From the NCBI GenBank assembly GCA_027624855.1, contig JAQBTQ010000020.1:1-47907 (forward strand): 47,907 nucleotides of DNA. The letters are read 5' to 3'. The stretch is from Bacteroidota bacterium (GTDB taxonomy: Bacteria > Bacteroidota > Bacteroidia > Flavobacteriales_D > Sanyastnellaceae). Numbering within the stretch: the first letter of the stretch is position 1; every line of letters begins with the position of its first letter. Shown one piece after another: positions 1 to 7,685 of this stretch. The position numbers were made by a program, and so were the translations under genes. Below the pieces are notes generated by a model that was given only the letters and a program-made list of their open reading frames with translations, was not told the DNA's origin and did not search any database.

Positions 1-1173
1 ACCTGATAATGCTTGACCGAAAGCGAAGGCTGACACCCAGGGCTGTTCAGCACTTTCAACCGTGCTGATTGCAACCTCGTCGCCTACATTTTGACTTTCG
101 ATACCGATGGTTACCCAGCTGTCGGCAGCTAAGTCTGGGAAGAAGGGTAAGAAGGCTGGGTTGATCGCGCTCGCTACAGCACCACCAAACTGGCTGTTGT
201 AGAAGCCCGTCGTGGTTTCAAATGCAAATGGAGCGTCTTCATTGCCATAAATCGAGCTCAAGAAGTCATCCCCATTGGCCATGTTCTGATACAAACGGTA
301 AGTCGTCTGTCCCGGAACCAGATCTGTTCCATAGACTTCGACAGTCATGGTATAATCACTTCCACCCTCACAGGCCGCCCCACAATACACACAGCTTCCA
401 TCATCCTCGGTCGCATCGACTGAATAGTTGCATGCGACTGAATCCATACACCCAGGAACAATCAACTCAGGGGCGTAGGGTGTGAATGGAATGATTCCGC
501 GGAATTCTTGATTGGAATCGCCCTCCACGAAAACCTGGACCTGCATCTGACCAGTCAATTCGCCATTGGTCGTGATTTGACCAACCAATACCCTCAAGTC
601 CTCACCCGCAAACGCCGCATGGGCAAAGTCACAAGACGACAAATCGTTGGGATCACATGGAAACAAAGTGAACAAGGCCGTGCCTGTAGCATCATTGATC
701 AACAAATTGTTACCAGAAACAAATTCTTCTAGGAGATTAATCTCACCTACTGCAACATTGACTTCCACCTCGTCAGCCACTGATGCACCTCCAATTGTTA
801 ACCAACTATCATAATTCAATTCTGGAAAAAAGGGAAGGATTGAAGGATTGACCCAAGCCCCTACTTCTTCGCCGAAGACCTCATCATTGTACCATGCTGG
901 CTCGGAAGTGGAATTAATGATCATGGGATTGTCTGCCTCTCCCGAAATGCAGGAAAGAAAATCCGATTCATTCACCATCTGCATGTAAATCCGATAAGTC
1001 GTGTATCCTGTCAAATCCACACTTCCGACCGGGCCATCGTGTTCAATGTAGCTTTCGACTACAAGCTCATATCCCGGAGGGATAGTCGGGGATGGTGTTT
1101 CAACAGGAACCTGAGAGAGGCAAATAGAAGCTGCGCAAGAAAGCGCAACGAGGAGGCTTAACAGCTTTCGCAT
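1..1173 (-). CDS. Secreted protein with duplicated domain and Cys-rich linker (3' part missing)
   Basis: The frame starts at ATG 1173 on the minus strand and stays open for 391 codons to the left edge, so the C-terminus lies outside. Residues 1-20 form a signal peptide (MRKLLSLLVAL, then a small-residue region ending LSQ). Two similar blocks follow, about residues 34-150 and 272-391 onward. Both contain TTYR-Y-M, DFLS-I-G, W/FYN, INPS or INPA, LPFFP, DSW-TIG and DEV, so this is an internal duplication. Between them residues 241-261 read GCMDSVACNY then DATEDDGSC, a Cys-rich linker common in secreted proteins of marine Bacteroidota. Such proteins usually end in a T9SS sorting domain, which cannot be checked here. 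Function is unknown; export to the surface or medium is inferred. The plus-strand frames at 222-485 and 508-732 are shadows of this gene. Confidence 0.85.
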   Translation of the reverse strand, partial: MRKLLSLLVALSCAASICLSQVPVETPSPTIPPGYELVVESYIEHDGPVGSVDLTGYTTYRIYMQMVNESDFLSCISGEADNPMIINSTSEPAWYNDEVFGEEVGAWVNPSILPFFPELNYDSWLTIGGASVADEVEVNVAVGEINLLEEFVSGNNLLINDATGTALFTLFPCDPNDLSSCDFAHAAFAGEDLRVLVGQITTNGELTGQMQVQVFVEGDSNQEFRGIIPFTPYAPELIVPGCMDSVACNYSVDATEDDGSCVYCGAACEGGSDYTMTVEVYGTDLVPGQTTYRLYQNMANGDDFLSSIYGNEDAPFAFETTTGFYNSQFGGAVASAINPAFLPFFPDLAADSWVTIGIESQNVGDEVAISTVESAEQPWVSAFAFGQALSG

Positions 1174-1235
1174 GAGGTGGCGATTTGGTTTTCAGTCAAC
1201 AGTTGTGTCGCGCACATGGGTACGCGCGCACGAAG

Positions 1236-1267
1236 CGAATGTAACCGATACACCATGATTTTGCAAA
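1236..1267 (-). promoter_or_regulatory. Promoter of the duplicated-domain secreted protein
   Basis: Reading the minus strand, TTTG (1267-1264) is followed after 20 bases by TACATTCG (1243-1236). This matches the Bacteroidota sigma-A pattern TTTG, N19-21, TAnnTTTG with one mismatch. It is the best two-box promoter in the window and gives a normal leader of roughly 55 bases before ATG 1173. Confidence 0.6.
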
Positions 1268-1433
1268 TCCTTTATCCTATTTCATCTTCGTTTTTTTAAC
1301 ATTTATCGATTCTAACAACGTTTCAAGCGATTAAAACTAAGCCCGGCTTCTCAATTCAGAAATCGAAATCATCCTGCAACAGCCACGCTCCAATTGCATC
1401 CGAAATAAATCTTCGTCAGAAGAAAATTTCGAT

Positions 1434-1441
1434 TATCTTTG
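1434..1441 (+). promoter_or_regulatory. -7 box of the tRNA-Phe promoter
   Basis: TATCTTTG is a perfect TAnnTTTG box ending 10 bases before the first base of the tRNA. A weak TTCG at 1412-1415 may be the -33 element (spacer 18). The tRNA-Val gene uses the identical octamer. Confidence 0.7.
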
Positions 1442-1451
1442 CCCGCCCAAC

Positions 1452-1524
<73 letters not shown>

Positions 1525-1528
1525 CTCA

Positions 1529-1554
1529 AGCCAGCTAAAAAGCTGGCTTTTTTT
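1529..1554 (+). terminator. Intrinsic terminator after tRNA-Phe
   Basis: AGCCAGCT, loop AAAA, AGCTGGCT gives a perfect 8-bp stem followed by seven T (1548-1554), ending 5 bases after the tRNA. Confidence 0.92.
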
Positions 1555-1571
1555 ATTGCCGCGAGGCCGAG

Positions 1572-1579
1572 TAAATTTG
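1572..1579 (+). promoter_or_regulatory. Likely -7 box of aroB
   Basis: TAAATTTG fits TAnnTTTG and lies directly after the tRNA terminator. Transcription would begin near 1585, leaving a leader of about 13 bases before the TTG start at 1599. The TAA inside the box is also the in-frame stop that bounds the aroB frame. Confidence 0.55.
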
Positions 1580-1598
1580 CGATACCAGTCTAAGCATC

Positions 1599-2708
1599 TT
1601 GCAAACAGACCCTACATCATACCATTACATCCATTCTGATCTGCAGCCGTCAGAACAATCACCACTTCTAGCGCAGATCGGATTTTCGCCAAAATATTTT
1701 ATTATTGATTCTTTTTTTCAAAAAAATTTCAATATAAATTGGTTAGCCGATATCAATCCCAATCATATCTATTGGATGGAAGCGGGTGAGCAATCCAAGT
1801 CCTTATTGGACGTGGAAAAAATCTGGAGATGGCTAATCTCAATGAATGCGAGAAGAACGGAAAGTATTGCAATTATGGGTGGCGGAACCATTTTGGACAC
1901 CGGCGCATTTGCGGCATCGTGTTTCCAAAGGGGTATCCGCTTTTCACTTATTCCAACGACCCTTTTGGCAATGGTTGACGCGAGCATTGGCGGAAAGAAC
2001 GGTGTGAATTTTAATTTGTATAAAAATTATATTGGAAATATTACCCAGCCTGAATACATCATCACAGACTATTCATTTCTAAAGTCCTTACCAAAAGAGG
2101 AGATGATGAACGGATGGATGGAGATGGCCAAACATGCATTGATTGCCGACCCAAAACTCTGGCTGCAACTTTCGAGTCATCAACAAATTCCTTCAATTGA
2201 AGATTTGACACCCCTCATAGAACAGTCAGCCGGGATCAAGAAAAACATCGTTGCCATTGATCCCTCAGAAATGGGTTTGAGAGCAACATTGAACTTTGGC
2301 CACACCCTTGGACACGCATTAGAAAGCTTAGCCATAACGCGAAAAGAATCCTTGTCCCATGGTTTTGCGGTGGGTTTGGGAATGATTTTTTCATTGCATT
2401 GGAGCGCTAATAAACTGAAACAAACTTCAACTGAGAAACGGGAGGAGCCTTTGATCAAAGCAGCTTCATTGATCAAATCTTGGCTAGACTTTCACCCTTC
2501 ACTTTCATGGAAAAAATGGATGAACACGGTGAAGTATCAAGATGCTTGGAATTACATGTTGAAAGACAAGAAGAACTCCCAATCTGAAGTATTGGAAATC
2601 CAACTCAAAGCCATTGGAGAATCCATTTGGGCCGTTCCCATGCCGTTCAATGAATTTGAAAGTGCATGGAATGATGCATTTGTAGATCCTATGCAAAAGA
2701 ATAATTGA
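1599..2708 (+). CDS. aroB: 3-dehydroquinate synthase (AroB)
   Basis: This enzyme converts DAHP to 3-dehydroquinate, the second step of the shikimate pathway, using NAD and a divalent metal in the cytoplasm. Residues 94-102 carry the glycine-rich NAD-binding GGGTILDTG. Residues 117-137 hold the family signature LIPTTLLAMVDASIGGKNGVN with its active-site lysine. Metal and active-site residues are in place: E175 (GWMEMAKHAL), R228, N232, H235 and H239 (LNFGHTLGHA), and H254 (SHGFAVGLGM), plus the C-terminal KDKKN. Length 369 is normal. No ATG occurs before residue 60, so a non-ATG start is needed; TTG 1599 keeps the full N-domain and sits after a TAAATTTG box. It is read toward the lpx run and may be cotranscribed, although lpxD has its own box. 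The first third is locally AT-rich. Confidence 0.93.
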   Translation: MQTDPTSYHYIHSDLQPSEQSPLLAQIGFSPKYFIIDSFFQKNFNINWLADINPNHIYWMEAGEQSKSLLDVEKIWRWLISMNARRTESIAIMGGGTILDTGAFAASCFQRGIRFSLIPTTLLAMVDASIGGKNGVNFNLYKNYIGNITQPEYIITDYSFLKSLPKEEMMNGWMEMAKHALIADPKLWLQLSSHQQIPSIEDLTPLIEQSAGIKKNIVAIDPSEMGLRATLNFGHTLGHALESLAITRKESLSHGFAVGLGMIFSLHWSANKLKQTSTEKREEPLIKAASLIKSWLDFHPSLSWKKWMNTVKYQDAWNYMLKDKKNSQSEVLEIQLKAIGESIWAVPMPFNEFESAWNDAFVDPMQKNN

Positions 2709-2719
2709 CCGCTAAACGC

Positions 2720-2727
2720 TAATTTTG
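2720..2727 (+). promoter_or_regulatory. -7 box 4 bases before the lpxD start
   Basis: TAATTTTG matches TAnnTTTG exactly; only 4 bases (AAAC) separate it from ATG 2732. With usual Bacteroidota spacing the transcript would begin at or next to the ATG. No TTTG -33 box is seen at the expected distance. Confidence 0.5.
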
Positions 2728-2731
2728 AAAC

Positions 2732-3775
2732 ATGGAAATTTCGGTTGCTGATTTGGCTCGGCTTGTTGATGGAATCGTAGTGGGCAATTCGAACACCACC
2801 CTCAGAGCAGTGTCAAAAATCGAAGAGGCAACTGAAGGAAGCCTGGCTTTTCTCGCCAACCCAGATTATGAACCGTTCATTTATGAAACTCAAGCTTCAG
2901 CAGTGCTGGTGCAACAGGACTTTTCCCCTCGAGAAAATCTCCCGAAATCACTCACTCTGATTCGCGTTGAAGACCCTTATTCTGCATTCGCTCGAATTTT
3001 GAATTGGGCTCAGAAGGAAAAAAAGCACCCTGCCGGTATACATGCTTCCTCTGTTGTCAGTACGAATTCAGAAATAGGCGAAGGCTGTTACATTGGCCCA
3101 TTGGTCATCATTGAGGATGGCGCCAAAATTGGTTCGCATTGCCAAATTCATGGACGCGTTTCGATTGGAAAAAATTGTTCAATTGGTGACAATTGTATCA
3201 TTCACCCAAACGTCACCATCATGGATGAAAGTGTCATTGGAAATGAGTGCATCATACAGCCCGGGGCCATCATTGGATCCGACGGGTTTGGATTCGCTCC
3301 GAATGGCAACAATGACTACTTGAAGGTGCCACAGATTGGAAACGTTCGAATCGGAAATCGATGTGAAATCGGAGCAGCAACGACCATTGACCGCGCTACC
3401 ATGGGATCTACGGTCATAGAAGATGGCGTCAAATTGGACAATCAAATTCAAGTAGCACACAATGTGAGCATAGGCCAGAATACCGTGATTGCAGCACAAA
3501 CTGGAATTGCCGGTAGCACATCAATCGGCGAAAATTGCATGATTGGCGGACAGGTCGGTTTTGCCGGTCACCTCACCATTGCGTCTGGAGTTAAAATCGC
3601 TGCACAATCCGGCGTAACCAAGAGCATTCAAGAAGCCGATTCTGTATGGCAGGGCACGCCGGCTTTACCCATTAAGGACTATCAAAGTCAACAAATCACC
3701 CTGAGGAAATTGATTCGGTCACTAGTTTTGCAGCGCCTAGAGCAATTGGAAAAACAATCGAATGTGTCAAAATGA
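2732..3775 (+). CDS. lpxD: UDP-3-O-acylglucosamine N-acyltransferase (LpxD)
   Basis: LpxD adds the second 3-hydroxyacyl chain, from acyl-ACP, to the 2-amino group of UDP-3-O-acylglucosamine in lipid A synthesis. The N-terminal uridine-binding domain spans about residues 1-100 (SLAFLANPDYEP). It is followed by a left-handed beta helix of hexapeptide repeats (IGEGCY, IGPLVI, IGKNCS, IGDNCI and so on) to about residue 300, and an alpha-helical tail. GSDGFG at 182-187 and the catalytic histidine H243 in QVAHNVSIG are present. Length 347 matches the family. Its last bases overlap the start of lpxC-fabZ by 4 (ATGA at 3772-3775), which implies coupled translation. It is first of the lpxD, lpxC-fabZ, lpxA run. 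Confidence 0.97.
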   Translation: MEISVADLARLVDGIVVGNSNTTLRAVSKIEEATEGSLAFLANPDYEPFIYETQASAVLVQQDFSPRENLPKSLTLIRVEDPYSAFARILNWAQKEKKHPAGIHASSVVSTNSEIGEGCYIGPLVIIEDGAKIGSHCQIHGRVSIGKNCSIGDNCIIHPNVTIMDESVIGNECIIQPGAIIGSDGFGFAPNGNNDYLKVPQIGNVRIGNRCEIGAATTIDRATMGSTVIEDGVKLDNQIQVAHNVSIGQNTVIAAQTGIAGSTSIGENCMIGGQVGFAGHLTIASGVKIAAQSGVTKSIQEADSVWQGTPALPIKDYQSQQITLRKLIRSLVLQRLEQLEKQSNVSK

Positions 3776-5175
3776 CTGAAATAACCCGACAACGGACCCT
3801 GAAAAGTCCAATCGAATTTTCAGGCATTGGTTTACATACAGGACAAACCACCACCATGACGGTTCTTCCGGCCGATGAGAATCACGGTTACAAATTCCAG
3901 CGTATTGACCTGGAGAATCAACCCATCATCGATGCCGATGCCGACCGCGTCATTGGCACACAGCGCGGAACAACATTGGAACAGCATGGTGCACAGGTCC
4001 ATACCACCGAGCATATTCTGGCCGCATTGTACGGATGTGAAGTTGATAATGCGCTCATTCAATTAACCGGGCCAGAGATCCCCATCATGGATGGAAGTGC
4101 CCAAGAATTTGTAGAAGCCATTGAATCGGTTGGATACGAAGAACAAGAGGCTCCACGTGTTTACTACAAATTGCGAGACAACATCGCCTTCGAAGACTTA
4201 GAGAAAGACGTCGAAATGCTCGCTGTACCAGAACCATCAAACGAATTTCGTTTGACTGTCATGGTCGACTACCGAAGTCCAGTTCTCGGAACACAGCATG
4301 CAAGCATGTACAAGATTGGTGATTTCAAAAAAGACATCGCCAATTGCCGCACATTCGTCTTCTTAAAGGAGGTAAAAGAACTGGCAAAAGCTGACTTGAT
4401 CAAAGGTGGAGACCTAAACAACGCAGTTGTGCTCATCGAACGGCCCTACGCAGAAAAAGAACTCGACGAAATCGCACAACTGGTCGGCAAGCAAAGCCTT
4501 CATGCACGTGCTGACGTTCCAGGGGTTTTAAACACCTCTCCCCTGAGATACCAAAACGAACCTGCCCGTCACAAACTATTGGACATCATGGGCGATTTGG
4601 CCCTGACAGGTCGTTTCATACAAGCTCATATCTTGGCTGCAAGGCCTGGCCATGCCGGCAATGTTTCATTCGCAAAAATCTTAAAGAAGAAGATGAAAGA
4701 AGAAATTGGCAAACCCAACATGGACGTGAACCGTCCTTCCCTCTTTGATATCAATCAAATCTCCGCCATGCTTCCGCACCGCTATCCGTTTTTGCTGGTA
4801 GATAAGATTTTGGAAATTGATGAGAACAGCATTGTTGGGTGTAAAAATGTCACAATCAATGAGCCTTTTTTCCAAGGGCACTTTCCGGGAAATCCGGTGA
4901 TGCCAGGGGTTTTACAAGTGGAGGCAATGGCCCAAGTAGGAGGTATTTTTGCGTTGCAAACGGTGGAAGACCCAGAGAACTACACAACCTATTTCATGAA
5001 AATAGACAATGTCAAGTTCAAGCAAAAGGTTTTACCGGGTGACACCATTGTTTTTCATCTCGAATTGATTTCACCCATTCGACGCGGTCTTGTGAACATG
5101 CGAGGCAAGGGATATGTAAAGGGGCAATTGGTATCGGAAGCGGAGATGCTAGCGCAAATTGTGAAGGAGCGATAA
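3772..5175 (+). CDS. lpxC-fabZ: LpxC-FabZ fusion: UDP-3-O-acyl-GlcNAc deacetylase / 3-hydroxyacyl-ACP dehydratase
   Basis: One polypeptide carries two enzymes. Residues 1-305 are LpxC, the zinc deacetylase that commits to lipid A: H81 and E80 ([11 protein letters not shown]), MDGSAQEF, H267 and D271 ([10 protein letters not shown]) as further metal ligands, and H294 (RPGHAGN). Residues 318-467 are FabZ, the fatty-acid dehydratase: [13 protein letters not shown], catalytic H370 in [13 protein letters not shown] and E384 in QVEAMAQ. The fusion is a known Bacteroidota arrangement. It puts the enzyme that consumes 3-hydroxyacyl-ACP for membrane fatty acids in the same chain as the one committing to lipid A, so balanced synthesis is a plausible inference. 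It overlaps lpxD by 4 bases and ends 26 bases before lpxA. Confidence 0.97.
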   Translation: MTEITRQRTLKSPIEFSGIGLHTGQTTTMTVLPADENHGYKFQRIDLENQPIIDADADRVIGTQRGTTLEQHGAQVHTTEHILAALYGCEVDNALIQLTGPEIPIMDGSAQEFVEAIESVGYEEQEAPRVYYKLRDNIAFEDLEKDVEMLAVPEPSNEFRLTVMVDYRSPVLGTQHASMYKIGDFKKDIANCRTFVFLKEVKELAKADLIKGGDLNNAVVLIERPYAEKELDEIAQLVGKQSLHARADVPGVLNTSPLRYQNEPARHKLLDIMGDLALTGRFIQAHILAARPGHAGNVSFAKILKKKMKEEIGKPNMDVNRPSLFDINQISAMLPHRYPFLLVDKILEIDENSIVGCKNVTINEPFFQGHFPGNPVMPGVLQVEAMAQVGGIFALQTVEDPENYTTYFMKIDNVKFKQKVLPGDTIVFHLELISPIRRGLVNMRGKGYVKGQLVSEAEMLAQIVKER

Positions 5176-5201
5176 CTCCTTCGGTGTAACTTGCCATTCC
5201 G

Positions 5202-5996
5202 ATGAATAGTACGCATCAAAACATTTCTCCTCTAGCTTGGGTGTCCCCTGGAGCAAAGATTGACAAAAGTGCTGTCATCGAGCCATTTGCTTACATCGAT
5301 AAGCATGTTTCAATTGGGGCAAACACGTGGATCGGACCCCATGCCGTCATCCACTCGCATACAGAAATCGGCGAGGATTGTAAAGTGTTCTCCGGAGCCG
5401 TAGTCGGGGCCGTACCGCAAGACTTAAAATTCAAAGGGGAACCTTCTACCGTACAAATCGGAAACCGCACAACCATTCGTGAATGCGTTACGATCAATCG
5501 GGGAACTGAAGACCGAATGGTCACCAAGGTGGGTTCTGATTGTTTAATTATGGCATACTGCCATTTAGCACATGACGTGGTTGTAGGTGATCACGTCATC
5601 ATGGCAAACTCTGCCAACATCGCGGGACATGTTACCATTCAAGATTGGGCAATCATCGAGGGAATGGTCGGAGTTCAACAATTCGTGACCATTGGTCAGC
5701 ATGCGTTTGTTGCTGGTGGATCCATGGTACGTAAAAACATTCCCCCTTACATCAAGGCTGCTCGCGAACCGCTTTCATTCATAGGAGTTAACAGCATTGG
5801 ACTGCGAAGGAGAGGGTTTACCAACGATCAAATCATCAACATCGAAGACTTGTATCGTCTTTTGTATGTGCAAAATGCCAATCTATCTCAGGCTTTGCGC
5901 ATTGCCGAAACAGAAATCGCTCAATCTGAGGAGAAAGAAACAATTTTGTCATTCATCCAATCATCGGACAAAGGCATCATCCGCGGCCCGTTTTAA
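5202..5996 (+). CDS. lpxA: UDP-N-acetylglucosamine acyltransferase (LpxA)
   Basis: LpxA transfers a 3-hydroxyacyl group from ACP to the 3-OH of UDP-GlcNAc, the first lipid A step. The N-terminal 190 residues are hexapeptide repeats forming a left-handed beta helix (VSPGAKIDKSAVIEPFAYI, VVGAVPQDLKFKGE, TIRECVTINRGT). The catalytic histidine is H124 in HLAHDVVVGDH, followed by ANSANIAGHVTI. The C-terminal helical domain starts near FIGVNSIGLRRRGF. Length 264 is typical. ATG 5202 follows lpxC-fabZ by 26 bases, and the next gene begins 6 bases after its stop, so this is one operon. Confidence 0.97.
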   Translation: MNSTHQNISPLAWVSPGAKIDKSAVIEPFAYIDKHVSIGANTWIGPHAVIHSHTEIGEDCKVFSGAVVGAVPQDLKFKGEPSTVQIGNRTTIRECVTINRGTEDRMVTKVGSDCLIMAYCHLAHDVVVGDHVIMANSANIAGHVTIQDWAIIEGMVGVQQFVTIGQHAFVAGGSMVRKNIPPYIKAAREPLSFIGVNSIGLRRRGFTNDQIINIEDLYRLLYVQNANLSQALRIAETEIAQSEEKETILSFIQSSDKGIIRGPF

Positions 5997-6002
5997 TCAT
6001 TC

Positions 6003-6647
6003 ATGCATACAGAAAACGCGTCTCCACCGATTTCCGTCGTCTTTTCTGAGTTGACCCATGTCTACAACCACCATGCAGTATTCACACCTCAAAATGGCAT
6101 CATCAAGCCGGGGTCAGAATGTCTTATTAAAGGAAGGAACGGAAGCGGGAAAAGTACGTTGGGACAGATCTTATGTGGGGAACTTTCTCCTAGTGAAGGG
6201 GTCATTGAGTGGCATGTAAATCAAGAGGCTTGTAATCATGAAGAATTGGCATTGAGTTCCTATCGCGTCAGCCCATCTACTTCATTGCATCCACAATTGA
6301 AACTAGGTGAATTGCTCGAATTCCATCTCCAGCATAGAAATTGGAGACCTAATATTGATTTAGACATGTGGCTCGAATCTGCTGGATTGAAGCGGCATCA
6401 AAACAAATGGTTCATGAACCTGAGCTCAGGATTGCAACAAAGGATAAAGCTAGCGATAGCCATGGCATCCGATTCGGGATTGGTTGTTCTGGATGAGCCC
6501 ACTTCCAATCTAGATCCATCGGGGATTGAGTGGTTCCGAGATTTATTGCGTGCCATCAAAGGAAAAACAACCATTGTCATTTGTTCCAATGAACGAAGTG
6601 AGGATTTCTTGGATCCCGATACCGTTTTAAATTTGGACGATGTGTAA
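6003..6647 (+). CDS. ABC transporter ATP-binding protein (no permease nearby)
   Basis: A single cytoplasmic ATPase domain of 214 residues. Walker A GRNGSGKST is at 44-52, the signature LSSGLQQR at 140-147, Walker B VVLDEPTSNLD at 161-171, and the switch region near VICSNERSED, where the usual histidine appears to be Asn or Ser. The signature starts LSSGL rather than LSGGQ. It is the last gene of the lpx operon, 6 bases after lpxA. No membrane component lies in the window, so its partner and cargo are unknown. A link to lipid or envelope transport is suggested only by position. The small CcmA-like size also fits ABC2-type exporters. Confidence 0.85.
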   Translation: MHTENASPPISVVFSELTHVYNHHAVFTPQNGIIKPGSECLIKGRNGSGKSTLGQILCGELSPSEGVIEWHVNQEACNHEELALSSYRVSPSTSLHPQLKLGELLEFHLQHRNWRPNIDLDMWLESAGLKRHQNKWFMNLSSGLQQRIKLAIAMASDSGLVVLDEPTSNLDPSGIEWFRDLLRAIKGKTTIVICSNERSEDFLDPDTVLNLDDV

Positions 6648-6765
6648 GTGTAATTTATTGATTCATAGTGATCTAATAAATTTTTAAGTCGAAACTGTAA
6701 CTTTTTTTGAAGCCGTGGCGTAAATGAGGTCGAAACTCAATTCGAAATTCAAATACCTCTATATC

Positions 6766-7629
6766 ATGAAACTTCAAAAGTTTTACATTCTTACAGCTGC
6801 GGCAGTATTGTTCGGAGCTTTTGCAGCCCAAGCCCAAACTGCGGCTTTCTCTAACACCGCTGGTCCATTTGATGATCTCAAGCACGATTGTGTAGTGAAG
6901 TCAGAAACTGGTTCACAGGTTTTGTTGTTGAATCATCAAGACATCGTGATTCAATCTTTTACTCCTTGCACTACTGGTAAGGCTCAAGTTATCTATGTCA
7001 TTATCAAGCAAAGCGATAGCCAAGGATTCTTGCAAGCCAGCATCACTGACAGCCGAGGTGAAATCATCGAAGGTGCGAAAACCACCGTACGTGAATCTTT
7101 CAATGGCATGTTGAAGTTGAAGCTTGAAGGCGAAGCGAATTTTAACGCTGGTCAAACGTACTTCGTGAAGTTACGCGCCATCGGAACCAACTTGGTTATC
7201 GAAGGTCGTTACGGTCAAGATTCAGACAACACTCTTCACTTGAATGGCTGGAAACTCGATGGAAACATTTCTGTTGCCGTAGGCATGCGAGAAGCCATTG
7301 AGAAGCCTGCTGCTATGGATGAAGACCGAAATCCATATGGAGATAACGCTATCGAAGATCGTGCTTCTGAATTCAATGCTTACTTCAGCGTTTATCCAAA
7401 TCCTTTCTCTGAAGATTTCTCAGTTAAGTTCAACAAAGACCTCAAAGGAGAAACGACTGTGATGCTCACAGACTTGGCTGGAAACGTTTTACACCGAGAA
7501 GTGCGCTTGAATCCAGTTGATGGACAGCAGGTTTACATCAACCCAATCTATGACTTGCACCCTGGAGCTTACGCATTGCGTATCATCAATGACAACCGAG
7601 TATATAACAAGACATTGATGAAGCAATAA
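6766..7629 (+). CDS. Small T9SS-secreted protein (type A sorting domain)
   Basis: The natural start is ATG 6766; the in-frame ATG at 6724 would bury the signal peptide. From 6766 the product has 287 residues, beginning with a clear signal peptide (MKLQKFYILTAAAVLFGAFA, then AQAQ). The middle part is a compact beta-rich domain of unknown family with two Cys near the N-terminus (HDCVVK and TPCTTG). The last 80 residues are a T9SS type A sorting domain: YPNPFSEDFSV, a VMLTDLAGNVL strand, and the end GAYALRIINDNRVYNKTLMKQ. Export through the PorU-PorV system encoded near the other end of this window is inferred. A strong terminator follows at 7654-7685. Upstream, TAACTTTTTTTG near 6700 resembles but does not match the promoter box. 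Confidence 0.85.
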   Translation: MKLQKFYILTAAAVLFGAFAAQAQTAAFSNTAGPFDDLKHDCVVKSETGSQVLLLNHQDIVIQSFTPCTTGKAQVIYVIIKQSDSQGFLQASITDSRGEIIEGAKTTVRESFNGMLKLKLEGEANFNAGQTYFVKLRAIGTNLVIEGRYGQDSDNTLHLNGWKLDGNISVAVGMREAIEKPAAMDEDRNPYGDNAIEDRASEFNAYFSVYPNPFSEDFSVKFNKDLKGETTVMLTDLAGNVLHREVRLNPVDGQQVYINPIYDLHPGAYALRIINDNRVYNKTLMKQ

Positions 7630-7653
7630 TCCATATAACTATTGCAACGTGTT

Positions 7654-7685
7654 CAAAAAAGGGTCGCCTTCGGGCGGCCTTTTTT
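7654..7685. terminator. Bidirectional terminator between convergent genes
   Basis: The stem GGTCGCC (7662-7668), loop TTCG and GGCGGCC (7673-7679) is followed by T6 and preceded by a run of A. It can therefore stop the T9SS-protein transcript on the plus strand and the DUF4301 transcript on the minus strand, whose stop codon overlaps its right flank. Confidence 0.9.

Larger units (their letters stand above)
1174..1451. other. Intergenic region between secreted-protein gene and tRNA-Phe
   Basis: This stretch holds the minus-strand promoter at 1236-1267 and the tRNA promoter at 1434-1441. The AT-rich part between them (about 1280-1430) shows no open frame, repeat or convincing hairpin. Confidence 0.5.

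Noticed and set aside
222-732. Two plus-strand frames near the left edge
   Set aside because: Both lie opposite the continuous 391-codon minus-strand gene, which has a signal peptide and a repeated domain; they are shadows.
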